Source of the DNA: Torreya grandis
Taxonomy: Eukaryota; Streptophyta; Pinopsida; Cupressales; Taxaceae
Length of the DNA stretch: 64,000 nucleotides
Direction of reading: 5' to 3'
NCBI GenBank assembly: GCA_037957365.1
Contig: JARHVA010000251.1
Coordinates: 1 to 64,000 of the forward strand
How positions within the stretch are numbered: the first letter of the stretch is position 1; each line of letters opens with the position of its first letter. Below the pieces are notes generated by a model, which was given only the letters and a program-made list of their open reading frames with translations, was not told the origin of the DNA and ran no database searches. The position numbers were made by a program, and so were the translations under genes. Shown here in pieces: positions 44,733 through 56,081 of this stretch.

Positions 44733-45868
44733 TATATACACATAATATTTTCAAAGTTTATCAATTATTGATGCATTCTATTTTTAAGAAGCCATCGAGT
44801 ATTAATCTCTCTAAGTGCATGTTCTAAGGGGTACATCGAGAAAGGGTTGGATAGACCATTAGTGCTTCACAAGATTGTTGTCCCTTATTGCCACCTGTTA
44901 TCAATCCAAACAGATCCTAAAAACATTCCCCTAAGCCTTGCCTCCTCTTTTTCACCCTCCTCTAGTATTTTACCACCTTCATTATCCCTTTCCCTAACCT
45001 AAACCCCTCTTTGGTAGTTTACATGACATATTCAACCACATTGACCTTGTATTATTATTGACAAATCTTATTAATGTGTTGACCTAGTTCATAACCTAGT
45101 TTGTTTTTGTCAATTACAATACTAAGTTAACCAAGTTGACCTTATTAGCCTAAACTTTTAGAATAGTTTAGGGTTAGATCCACCTATATAAACACATCCA
45201 TTTTATCATTTTAGAGAGACAACAAGTGTTAATTATTCATTTTCACTTCTTTAAATATTCTCTTCTATCATTCTACTTGAAGAAGAATCTTGTTTTGTGG
45301 AGAATTCTTAGATGTTATGGCCTTTTTTAGTGATCCTTACAAACCACAACAACCTCTTATGAATCACCTTTGGATAAGGGAGAGAATGAGTCTTAATAGA
45401 TTCATCTTCAAGGTAAGTATCTCTAACTTCGATCCTTTCTTTAGTACACATAAGTAGTATAAGTAATGGCTTTTAAATAATATTGCTCTCTCCATGCATT
45501 AGGGTTTTAACTATACATAAATTAAATAGGATTCTCTTATCAATGTTTACTTTTATGTTTACTAATCCCCATTATGTTCCATAATATTTGGTGAGAACTA
45601 GATTACATTTTCTTTATTTGTTATTAGTTTAGTGAATATGAAAACATAAGACCTAGTTAGGGTTAGTGTGTAGTTTTGCTTGACTAGAGGCTTTAGAAAC
45701 CTCCCTAGTGATATATTTATGCTAAGATATCCATTAGATAGGTTTAGAGGATCCATATTGGTCATGAACCCAATTATATAATATATCTCCAATTGGAAGT
45801 GTAAGTAGGATTTATTTTCTTTGAGCTAAGATTGATTTGTAGATTTATAATAAAAATTATTACATACA
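44733..45868 (+). repeat. L1 5' LTR (1136 bp)
   Basis: Begins TATATACACATAAT (TG start mutated) and ends TTACATACA. TATATAA at 45185-45191 in the context CCTATATAAACACATC, shared with both relatives. Confidence 0.9.
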
Positions 45869-46374
45869 TTTTGGTGAACATGATGTGAATATAACCCTTA
45901 TAGGTTTTCTTTCATGCTTTCATTTATACCATTTCATTATTTTTCCATATTTATGATATTGTATTGAACTAGTTGGTATAGTTCTAACTTTTTGTGTGCA
46001 GGTTTAACACATGATCGCATCAAAATAACTATGTTATTTCTATGCAAGTCTTCATCAAATATAGGTTACTAGATCAGATAGGTCAATGTAGTACACTTAT
46101 TTAGTCCATAATAACAAACTATGTCAAATAAGTTGACTTAGTATTTTAGTAAGCATCAAGATCAAAAAATTAGGTCAAATAGGTTGACTTAGTATTTTTA
46201 TGAGTTCTTAAATCACCAAATTAGGTAGAATAAGTTAACTTAGTCTTTTAGTCAGCATCTAGATCAAAAAACTAGGTAAAACAAGCTGACTTAGTCATAT
46301 TATTCTTCTTCAACACATAGTGTTTTGCATAACTAGGTTGAATTAGTCAACTTAGTTTGAAGAATTTGAAAGTA
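45869..46374 (+). other. L1 leader with primer-site candidate and dyad array
   Basis: Starts TTTTGGTGAACATGATG, a possible primer site, followed by sequence homologous to the G2 leader (TTTCATG, GTATAGTT, GTGTGCAGGTTTAAC). From about 46060 to 46360 at least five units of (A)ACTAGGTCAA-like then TTGACTTAGT occur about every 50-55 bp, each a near palindrome. Confidence 0.78.
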
Positions 46375-46379
46375 GTATT
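46375..46379. repeat. Target-site duplication of G3, left copy (GTATT)
   Basis: Identical to 52028-52032. Confidence 0.92.
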
Positions 46380-46917
46380 TGATCTGGGCAGTAATTTAGG
46401 TGATAATTCGGGTGATAGTTCCACCCCAATTGATGACAAAACTTTTGAGAGCCATAACTTTTCCATCGTAGCTCCAATTGACTCACCATTTGAACCATTG
46501 GAAAGATAAGAATGAGGAGAAAGCCATGATATGGCATCAATATCTACTTGATGAAGTTTAATACTTGAAAACCTAATGGAAGTGCCCCAAATTTTAATTT
46601 TAGTAGTGCAGTCTAAAAATAATAAGTTTCTAAAAATAGTAATTCCTTAAATTTTGTATTGTTTTATAGCATGGAAGTCAAACCACTTAATCTTCCTCAA
46701 TATTGGTGACATTTCACATCCTCCCCCTACTTTAAAAATAGGTATAAATGAAGATGTGCCCTGAAATGGAAAAGCAAACATGTCTTCCCAGAGATAAGCA
46801 TATAGTTGTATTACGATCTAGAGTAATAATAGATCTCTTCTAAGAGAATTCATTGCTATTATGTTATTTATATGTTCTTGAAATATTTATCAAATATAAA
46901 TTCTAAGTTTTGGATTA
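46380..46917 (+). repeat. G3 5' LTR (538 bp)
   Basis: TGATCTGGGCAG start and TTTTGGATTA end; pairs with 51490-52027. TATAAAT box at 46743-46749. Confidence 0.95.
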
Positions 46918-46918
46918 G

Positions 46919-46932
46919 TGGTATCAGAGTGG
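46919..46932 (+). promoter_or_regulatory. G3 primer-binding site (initiator Met tRNA)
   Basis: TGGTATCAGAGTGG, one base after the LTR, matches the TGGTATCAGAGC complement of initiator Met tRNA with one change. Confidence 0.9.
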
Positions 46933-47059
46933 TTTGTCTTGAGAGTGTATGATCTCAAGGATGAGGTAAGGCTACAAGAAGCTTGGGTAGAAAATAACAT
47001 ATCTTCCAAATTATCCACCTATTTGCTCCAAATGACTTCAAATGGTGGATGACATTGAG

Positions 47060-47960
47060 ACATCTAATCCTTTCAAGGAAATGGTGAATGAATCCCTCTA
47101 ATGTCAATAAGCATAGATTCTACAACAATTTTCCAAAATTCTTCAATAACTCTTGATGGGAAATTATAGCTCCTAGCTGTACTTCCTGGCTCCTCATCCA
47201 TGGAATGTCCTTTTAGTGCCCAAACACCCTTCAAGGTTTAGGTGAATTTTTATATTCCTAAATTTTAAGGCAAAATCAATGTTGATTCACTATAAAATTG
47301 GTTAGATCAATTATTTTCCTACTTCTCTATAAACAAATTCAGTGATGGAGAAAAGATCAATTTTACCCTTTTGAAAGCATCATTGCCCATGAAAAACTGG
47401 TGGGAAGTGTACAAAAAGAGGTGTAGTATAGATAATATTGGCCTTGAGGGGAAACATACCTAGGATGATTTTATGGAAGTGGTGAAAGAAGAATACTATC
47501 CCATTAGAGCATATGATGATCTGTACGTATAGTGGCAATAACTTTGCCAAGGTAAGCACCAATCTATTCAAGATTACATAGATATTTTTCATTCTTTGTC
47601 TGCAAGATTAGGCATCCAATAAAGTGAGAAACATAAGACTCTCAAATATTAGGGTGGACTACAATGGTAGATATGGGGAGAAATGGAACTCTTCAATTTG
47701 GAAACCCTCAGAGATATAAATTTATAGTGAAGATTGAGCAGAAGCATGGCAGAAAGAATACAAAGAGTCAGCCCTCATAATGGAAAAGTGACAAGGAAGG
47801 TCAAACACAAGGCCAAAATTGGAAGCAAAATGCATTTCAAGATAAGAAACCGTAGAAGGGGAAGGTTATAAAATGGTGTGATTACCACAAAACTAGAACT
47901 CACTCCAAAGAATAATGTTGAGCCATCAAGTCACTACTTTTTGAGTCATAATACTCGACA
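47060..47960 (+). pseudogene. gag: G3 gag
   Basis: The best segment (about 47248-47700) reads FYIPKF, NWLDQLFSYFSINKFSDGEK, FTLLKASLPMKNWWEVYKKR and YIDIFHSLSARLGI, a standard Retrotrans_gag core (usually WLxQxExYF, AxxxLxGxAxxWW). A knuckle relic, KWCDYHKTRTHSKE (about 47871-47910), matches the CxxHxxxxHxxxxC type of this group. Gag and knuckle are in different frames from pol, so at least two indels are present. Confidence 0.82.
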
Positions 47961-48099
47961 TCTTCTACTTTGTCTCATACACAACCCATAGTCAAAGAGG
48001 ATGAAGATAAATTATATATTTTGATCCTAACACCATCATCACTTCATCATAGACCTGTGAGGAAAGGCCAGATGATAAGGAAAGATTATTTCACTCCAA

Positions 48100-48780
48100 A
48101 TTATGGGTAAAAGGTAAGCCTTTGAATTTCATTGTTGATAGTGGGAGTTAAAAGAATTTAATCTCTACTAAAGTTGTGAAAAGTCTAAATCTATCCATGA
48201 AGCTTCATCCAAAGCCATACAATATTGGATGGTTGATCCCAAGGAGAGACCTTTGTGTCACCCATCAGTGTCTTCTTTCATATGCAATAAAACCTTTCCA
48301 AGATGAAGTCTTGTGTGATGTGGTCAATCTAGATGTTTTTTATGTACTCCTTGGTCAATCATTCATGTATGAGTGGCATGGAATCTATGAATCATGAACC
48401 TAAAGAATCACCCTCACTCTTAGAACATGGCACTACAAGGTACTATAGATACCACCTCCCACATCTATCTCCTTGATCAGTGTTAAGCAATGTAAGATAT
48501 TGGTGGAGAAAATAAAGCAATTTCTTCTCATGGTGGTCAAACCATAGAAATCCAAGAAGGTCGATGTTGTAGTCTTGACTACATAATCAACACAACAACA
48601 AAATTAGATAGGATGAATCACAGGAGAATATAATGACTTATTCAAGTCACCCATAGGATTTCCATTGCATTGGTAGGTAAAAAATTCTATTGATTTGATC
48701 CCAGGATCACTTTTACCTAACAGTCCTATGTATCACAAATCAGTTTTAGATAATGATGAGATAAAAAGATAGATTCAAGA
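48100..48780 (+). pseudogene. pol: G3 protease region
   Basis: LNFIVDSGS-stop-KNLISTKVVKSLNL (about 48120-48195) contains the DSG active site. DVVNLDVFYVLLGQSFMYEWHGIYE (about 48320-48395) is the usual post-protease LGRPWxxxxxxxHD block. The long clean part is 48176-48397. Confidence 0.85.
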
Positions 48781-49400
48781 ATTGATCCAAAAGGGTCACA
48801 TCATACCAATATCTTCACCCTATGGTAGCCTAATTATCTTGGCACTAAAGAAAGATGGAACATGGAGGATTTGCATTGACTACCGAACCCTAAATAAAAT
48901 CACTATGAATAATCACTACCCTCTCCCTAAGATTGATGACCTACTGGACCAACTCCATAGTGAAAATTTCTTCACCAAAATTGATCTCAAATTTGGCTAT
49001 CACCAAATTCCCATCGATCCCATTAATGTCTGGAAGACTACATTCAAATCTAATGAGGGGCTCTTTGAATGGTTGGTTATGCCTTTTGGCTTAACTAACA
49101 CACCTAAAACCTTTATGATGATGATGGATGACATCTTATGACCCTTCACCAACTCATTTATGGTTGTATACTTGGATGACATACTCATCTACAACAAAAC
49201 ATGGGAGGAACATTTGTAACATGTTCGTAAGGTGCTTCAAACTCTTTGAGAGCACAAGTTGTATGTAAATCTCGACAAATGCACATTTGGGATGACAACA
49301 ATTTAGTACCTCAAGTACATTGTGAATGAGGAAGGGGTCCATGTTGATCCAAAAAATATTTAGGTTATTTGAGAATGGCCCATACTAATGACCCTCACAG
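48781..49400 (+). pseudogene. pol: G3 reverse transcriptase
   Basis: IQKGHIIPISSPYGSLIILA, KKDGTWRICIDYRTLNKIT, FFTKIDLKFGYHQIPI and EWLVMPFGLTNTPKTFM are textbook gypsy RT blocks in the open stretch 48782-49141. After a stop, VVYLDDILIYNKT follows (YLDD at 49169-49180, intact). Confidence 0.95.
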
Positions 49401-50000
49401 AACTTCATAGCTTCTTGGGTCTTGCAAATTTCTATCACAAGTTTGTTCTTGGATTTTCACATGTTGCTTGGTCACTAACCCAAGTGACTAAAGGAGGAGG
49501 TAAAGCTACATTTTTGTGGGGTGAAATACAACAAAGGGCATTTCAGAATTTTAAAAATATAATTTTCTCATCCCCTATTCTTGCCTTACCAAATTTGTAT
49601 CAACCTTTTGAGTTGATGACAGATGCATCTAAATATGCCATGGGAGTTTTCATCATGCAATATGGCTATGTTGTTGCATATCACAATGAAACTTTCACTG
49701 ATATAGTCAAGAAATATTTGACATATGATAAGGAGCTCTATGCCATTATACAATCCTATAAACAATAGAAACACTACATCTTGGGAAAAGAGACAGTCAT
49801 CCACACTAACCACAAACCATTGGAATTCATCCAGACATAGAGCAAGCTATGAAATGAGAGGCACCAAAAGTGGGCCACATATCTTCAAAAATTACATCTA
49901 ATAATCAAACACAAAAAGGGGAGCTTAAATATAGCTATATATTGTCTAAGCCATCTACCAATTACTACACTCACAATAGGTCTTGACTTGTGTAGACATG
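49401..50000 (+). pseudogene. pol: G3 RNase H
   Basis: LHSFLGLANFYHKFVLGFSH leads into FELMTDASKYAMGVFIMQYG (catalytic Asp), FTDIVKKYLTYDKELYAI (Glu), LGKETVIHTNHKPLEF (Asp) and HKKGSLNIAIYCLSHL. All four catalytic blocks are present. A few stops. Confidence 0.93.
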
Positions 50001-51476
50001 AGATTACCACTTGGGGTGCCCTGTATGAAGCAAATCTTACCTTTGCTGATACATATCAGGTGCTTCAAAAAGGTAAACATGTTTTTGATTTTTATTTGCA
50101 AGATAATGTCCTCTATCATATTGGGAACATATATGTTTCAACTATAGAGAAATAGAAGATGATATGGGAAGCACATTTCAGTAGGACAGATGGACACTTT
50201 GGTATAGAGAAGACATTGACAGTTCTTCAAATACAATTCTATGGGCCCCATATGTGAAAGGATGTGGAAAGATATCTCAAATATTGCACCCCATGTGTGA
50301 TAGACAAGCCAAAAAATAAGAAGTAAGGATTTCAAATGCCATTTTTAGAATAAAGTAGGACTTGGGAATTTGTCTCAATGGATTTTCTCTCAGGTTTGCC
50401 CACTTTAAAACATAGTAAGGACTCTATTTTTGTGGTAGTTGATCATTTTTTTAAAATGGCTATTATGATTAATTGTATGAAAAATATGTCTACTAAAGAA
50501 ACTACTCAAATATATTTTAGTCATGTATGGCTCCATTTTTGTCTCCCTAAGTCCATTGTCTTAGATCAAGATAGCAAGTTCTTGAGCATCTTCTAGTCCA
50601 CTCTATGGAAGATGATGGATACCAAGTTGATGAAGTCCATAGCCTTCCATCCATAGACTGATGGTCAAATAAATGTGGTGAACCACTTTATTGTTCATAT
50701 GATTTAGATGTATCACTCTAAACATCCATGTACATGGGATGAGGGGCTTTTTTTCATACAACATGGATACAATCAGGCCCTGCATAGCTTGACTAAACAT
50801 AGTCTATTCCAAGTATGCTTTAGGTTCCAACCCATGGAACTAATTGTTATAGTTGTTGCATTATCCACCATGGAATACACACCTCATGGAAGATATGAGG
50901 TATAAATATCAACAAAATTCATTGAACAAATGCAACACATCTAGCAACAAGTTCATGACATCCTGGAGAAAATGAATTAGAAGTATAAGTAATGCCATGA
51001 CAAACATAGGATTACACACCATTTTGATATGGGTGATAAGGTTTGGTTGTGACTTCAGAAGGAATGACTTTCAGGCCCACACAAAAAAATTTGGCCTCTA
51101 TGATATGGTCCCTACACCATCACCAAAAAGGTTGGAGAAAATGATTTTGAGTTGAACCTACTAGCCTACCTTGGTCTGCATCCAATATTCAATGTGGAGC
51201 TCCTCAAGCCATATCATCCACCTCTATTAGACACTTCAGTCATAGTATAACAACTTGACATTGATGATCTTGATCCACAAATTTTTGATATAGTGGAGGA
51301 GGATTAGATTGTGAACACCTGGATGAAGACAACAAGAGGATGCTCTATTCCACTTTATCAAGTGGTCAAAAGGGGCCAGCTTAGCCACCAAGGTGAGTGA
51401 CTCACAGAGAATCAAATCAAGACACAACTGTCACACCTAATGAGGAACATTGATTCAATGGGTACCATTGATTTTC
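50001..51476 (+). pseudogene. pol: G3 integrase with C-terminal tail
   Basis: Zinc domain HFSRTDGHFGIEKTL ... YLKYCTPCVIDK (about 50173-50310); core FVSMDFLSGLP (first Asp, about 50370), VLDQDSKF (Asp) and HP-stop-TDGQINVVNH (Glu changed to Val). The tail has DMGDKVWL, YGPYTITKKVGENDFELNL and a last block (about 51270-51430) with PLYQVVKRGQLSHQGE-stop-LTENQI. That block resembles a degraded chromodomain-type tail but is not conclusive. Confidence 0.9.
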
Positions 51477-51489
51477 AAGGAGGGAGGAA
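51477..51489 (+). promoter_or_regulatory. G3 polypurine tract
   Basis: AAGGAGGGAGGAA directly precedes the 3' LTR TGATTTGGGCAG. Confidence 0.92.
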
Positions 51490-52027
51490 TGATTTGGGCA
51501 GAAATTTAGGTGACAATTAGGGTGATAGTTCCACCCCAATTAATGACAAAACTTCTGGGAGCCATAACTTTTGCACTGTAGCTCCAATTGACTTGCTGTT
51601 TGAACTGTTGGAAAGATAAGAATGAGAATAACACCATGAGATGGCATGGATCTATGCTTGATGAAGTTTGACAACCAAAAACTCAACAAAAGTGCCCCAA
51701 ATTTCAATTTTAGTAGTGTAGTCTAAAAATAGTAAGTTTTTAAAAATAGTAATTCCTTAAATTTTGTATTGTTTTAAAGCATGGAAGTCGAACCACTTAA
51801 TCTCCCTTGAGATTAGTGACCTTCCACATTCTCTCGCTACTTTCAAAAAAGGTATAAATGAAGATGTAACTCAAAATGAAAAAGTAGACATCTCTTCCCA
51901 GAGATAAGCATATAGTTGTATTGCGATCTTGAGTAATAATACATCTCTTCTCAGAGAATTCATTATTACTATGTTATTTCTATGTTCTTGAAATATTTAA
52001 CAACCAAAACTTCTAATTTTTGGATTA
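51490..52027 (+). repeat. G3 3' LTR (538 bp)
   Basis: Same length as the 5' LTR. TATAAAT at 51853-51859. Followed by GTATT at 52028-52032. Confidence 0.95.
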
Positions 52028-52032
52028 GTATT

Positions 52033-53530
52033 AAATGAATTTAAGCATAAAACTTGTAATCCTAATCATCTTCTAACCCACTAAGGTTATTCTCTTTATC
52101 TCTTTATCAGTTCAATAATTCATTTTAGTTTTTTTTACAAGTTAGCAGTCTTGAAAATTGAAACCCTACAACAAACTAAGCCGACCTCGTCAACTTATTT
52201 TTATATCTTATCTTCTATCTAAAATATTTAGTCAACCTCATTGAATATATTCTTAAAGACTTTTGTTTTTGTATAATATTAGAGGCCCAATTGACTTTAT
52301 GATGTAATGTTTACATATAATGTCATATAAACTGAATTTATATCATTATTAATTTGAGAAGTAATAACCATTTTCTAGTAATTAATTCAGACTTTCATTT
52401 TTAGTTGTTTGCATGCTTAGAGTAGCTCACATAGTCTAAATAAGCATTTTTTAAATTATAGTTTAGTTACACTATTTTTCTCTTTTTTCACACACTACCA
52501 AATCAAACAAGATTCAAAATGCATTTAACACTTGTCTTCCCAAGGCATATCTATTTGTATTTCATTACCAAGGGGGAAGCTAACTTGGTTTTCTGGCTAA
52601 GTATAAAAATTTGGTTAATGGTATATATTAGAAAATCACTCGACACCCTTATCATTTTGATATTGTAAAGTGAGGGGGTAGGCCTAAATACCAAGCCAAT
52701 ACTATTGCTAATAAAGATCCCTTTCATACTAAATGTCCTGAAACCATCCATAGGTTAATTTTTAGTTCCCTATCTTCAACCAACTTCCATACTTTCTAAT
52801 TAACACATAAGGTGACCACTTAGTTATCTCTTAATTTTTAGTTAACTTCTTGCTCTCTAATAATTGTGACTTATATTTAAAAAAATTACATTGGCTAGTA
52901 TTGGTGCAAAGTTTTGTGTTGTGTGCCCTAATTGGATCACTCACATTGATCTAATTGTTTGAATGTTTACTTCCATTTCTTACTTCATATTGAAAAAAAT
53001 TTCCCTATTTTATCACATTTTCATTTTAGTTGGTACATTTTATTACCAACTATATTTCCCCTGTCTACAATATAGATTTGACATGTACAACTTTGTATCC
53101 CTTTCTAATAATTAGGTTATAGTACTAAGTCAACCTAATGGACCCTTTTTCCTTTTCATCTCAATTTCACACCCTATTTATAGAATAGAGTCAACTTGTA
53201 TGAATATGTACCTTAATATGTCTCTTATCCATCTCTTCTACCTTCTATATATAAGTACAAGGTTAACCTAGTTGAATTTGTACTCTTTTTATTCCCTTTT
53301 TTAGTAGTACATAATTGACCTTGTTGACTTTATCTCTGATTGTTGCCCTTTCTCTTCTATTTATCTAAATTAGTTATTTGTCTCTCATTCTTCTTAGTTA
53401 TCTTTTTCCTTTTATCCAACATCATGAAATCCCCTATCAAAATCTTCTTGGATAACCCAAATCCACTTAGACACTATATGGGGTGCTCTTTTCTTCTTAT
53501 CATTTATTATATTTTCTTCCTATTTTTAAC
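52033..53530 (+). other. L1 interior, non-coding with scattered dyad motifs
   Basis: No gag or pol recognised on either strand. Single or paired TTGAC/GTCAA motifs occur near 52180, 52230, 53128, 53191, 53261 and 53311 (for example TAAGTCAACCTAATGG and GGTTAACCTAGTTGAA). Confidence 0.6.
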
Positions 53531-53534
53531 CATT

Positions 53535-53690
53535 GGGTCATCTTGTGATGCCCATACACACATTACTTTAGCCTTTGGGGCATCTTAAAATTCCCACCCA
53601 CATGCTACTTCAGCCTTTGGGGTATCTTGTGATGCCCATACCTACATCCACTTAGCCTTTAGGGCATCTTTTGATGCCCACTCTTGTTCT
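53535..53690. repeat. 42-bp tandem repeat, about 3.7 copies, with hairpin
   Basis: The segment GGGCATCTT-TGATGCCC recurs with its core CATC at 53539, 53581, 53623 (TATC) and 53665, an exact 42-bp spacing. Units continue CAYACACACAT..CTTTAGCCTTT. Each good copy has an inverted repeat GGGCATC/GATGCCC. As 42 is divisible by three, the plus frame shows a 14-residue repeat (CDAHTHITLAFGAS-like). Confidence 0.88.
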
Positions 53691-54589
53691 CCACTGTATG
53701 CTACCAAATTAATTCAACTTCAAGAAACCCTCTGAGACACATAGGCTTATTTCTCACATGTTAATCCTTGATATAGATGTTAGCATAGATCCTTACCTTC
53801 TTTTCATGATTTATATATTCTATCTATTTGACACTATTTACATGATAGTTAGATGGGTCTCACCCTTTGTAATAGTTTTATATTTTCACAAACCTTAGTC
53901 CTTCCTTTTGGTTTTTTGCTTTCCCTTCTTTCTCAAGAGTTGCATTGTAAAACTATGGATATGACCCAATCTTCCTCATAATGTACCACTTTTGTCTTAT
54001 TTATTTTCTTAATTTTTCCCATAATTTTTGGCACCCTCATGGGTTTATCTTTTATAAGTTTTAGTGTAATACCATGAATAGGACATAGCCTTCATCATAA
54101 AATTGCCATCTTTTCATTCCTTATCTAGAATGTGTTTTGAAATGGTTACAAGTTTTTGATCTTTGTTCTCAATTTTGACTTTTGATTATTTTTTATAGAT
54201 GAAATTTGCATAACAATCTATATTATCATGTTTTCATTCATTTCCCTCATTTTATGATAATGAATCACACTTTTCTATCATTATATCCCTTTTTTGGCCT
54301 TTGTCACATTTTTTTAATATTTGAAGTAATTCAAATTATCTCATGATTCATTCCTCTTCATTTCCTTTCCTTTCACTCCACACTGGATAAAATAAGGTCA
54401 AAGTCAAGATAGAACTTTTATTTCACCTACATTAATAACACTCTTTGGCATAATATTCTCTAAGATATCTATTATAGCAACCAAGTCCCAAGTATTCAAA
54501 TTAAAGTCATCTTTAGCACCCATGATTGGTTTTACAAATCCTTATGGAGGAGGAATAGAAAAAAGCCATCAATAAATCTAAAAAAAAAT
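53691..54589 (+). other. L1 interior, unassigned
   Basis: T-rich non-coding DNA. I see no gene, repeat unit or element end here. Confidence 0.5.
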
Positions 54590-54770
54590 CGTTTGAAATA
54601 AAAGGAAATTATATACAAAAGGCAACATATAAATTTCAAAAGTCAAAATCATAGCAAAAGGTGTGATTACAATCACATCTCTTATCTCCACTTAAAGATG
54701 ACAATCCATAATTGGACTCACAATAGAGCCAAGGTCCATTGGGGTATGGTAGGATAGTAGATTGGAATAT
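54590..54770 (+). pseudogene. Segment B: scrap of G2-type pol linker
   Basis: This stretch is the reverse complement of 16958-17170, the linker after the G2 extra RNase H, with shared words such as AATAGAGCCAAGGTCCATTG and AAAGTCAAAATCA. In L1 it is in sense orientation, consistent with L1 having lost most of pol by deletion. Confidence 0.72.
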
Positions 54771-54837
54771 GATAATTCAACAAACTCTATGGCACTACCT
54801 AATTTCCCATGCAATTACCCAATCTTCATAGTAGATT

Positions 54838-56010
54838 GGAAACTCTATAATGGGTCCTGAGGAATGGGGAATACGTTGTGGGATGGTAGGTCCATTTTTA
54901 ATTTTCATGCATATAGCCTTCATGAGATGATATATATACCTCATTTATTGACCTAAGACTTGTGTGGATAGGAGACACATTTTAGATTAATTAAGGTCAA
55001 AGTTCCTTTTTTTTTATAAACCTAATTTGAGTGTCTTGAATTTGATAAAGAGTTCCTCTACCTTGATTTTTCCTTCATTCTCCCCTCCATCTATTTCATT
55101 TCCCCCCTTAATAGTCAAAGTGTGATTATATATCTATTTTCCCTTATTTTATATTTCCCACTTCTTCACATCTTATGAACATGCTAGCACTATTTTTTTT
55201 TCAATTTTATCTATCTTTAGAAAAAAAAATATGTTTGAGCATCTATGGATTCTTTTCTTTACACCATGCCTTTACATTTCTAGACCTACGTTGATTTATT
55301 TTACCATTTGTTGTTGTTGTACCACCCTTTCTACAACTACCTGAGTCTATTTATACTTTTATGCTCTTTTTCCATTACTGAGTGCAATTGGCTTGCTACT
55401 TTTCACTCACTAATGTTGTTTTTCCTTTTATGTACTTTTTCCATTATTGCATGAGGTTGGCTTGTTACTTCTCACTCATCAGTGTTGTTTTACCTTTTTT
55501 TTGCCCATCTTTATTTTAAAAGGTATTGTTAATAATTTCACATTGATGTTTGATTACCATATTTTTTGACATGTATCCTTGGTTTGACTTGGTGATTTTG
55601 CCTTTCTTACTTAAGGTTTACTTGTTTTGAGTTTTTCAGCCTTTAAAAGCCTTGGCTTTTCAATTACCCGATTTACTCTAAATTTTGACTTGGACATTTG
55701 GTTTAACATATCACATTTCACTCTATCTTATCAAATTTCCAATTACATCCCATCCACATAGCACCAATTATCTTGGATTTCCTAAATTTGTTTGTTTTTT
55801 CTCTTTAGTTTTGCATCTTTGGGTTTGTTGAAAGCAATCTCTATGCCCTCTATGATTAAAACTACAAACATAATAGACAACCATCTAGTGATAATGGTAA
55901 GTTAAGTTACGCATACATTTAATTTTTTACTTATTTATCTATTTTAATTTACTTTTAGTTATTTTATGCTTTAAAATACTACAATTTTTTTTAACTTCAA
56001 CATTGTGTTA
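54838..56010 (+). repeat. Interspersed repeat A, copy 2
   Basis: Direct match to 15805-16957, including the internal ~70-bp duplication (about 55365-55500). Here it lies just upstream of the L1 3' LTR and downstream of segment B. Confidence 0.72.
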
Positions 56011-56070
56011 CTATGTTCTTTCTCGAATCACCATCCCCTATTACACCTATGTGATACATGATGAGTTTTG

Positions 56071-56081
56071 ATTGGGGAATA
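56071..56081 (+). promoter_or_regulatory. Possible L1 polypurine tract
   Basis: ATTGGGGAATA directly before the 3' LTR start TGTATACACA. Short and imperfect. Confidence 0.45.

Larger units (their letters stand above)
46380..52027 (+). mobile_element. G3: Ty3/gypsy retrotransposon nested in L1
   Basis: LTRs of exactly 538 bp each (46380-46917 and 51490-52027), perfect GTATT duplications, a Met-tRNA primer site, a strong purine tract, and gag, protease, RT, RNase H and integrase on the plus strand. The pol pieces from 48176 to 50905 all sit in one frame. Stops make it inactive. The domain order and short LTRs fit a chromovirus-like gypsy element, without an extra RNase H. Confidence 0.95.
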
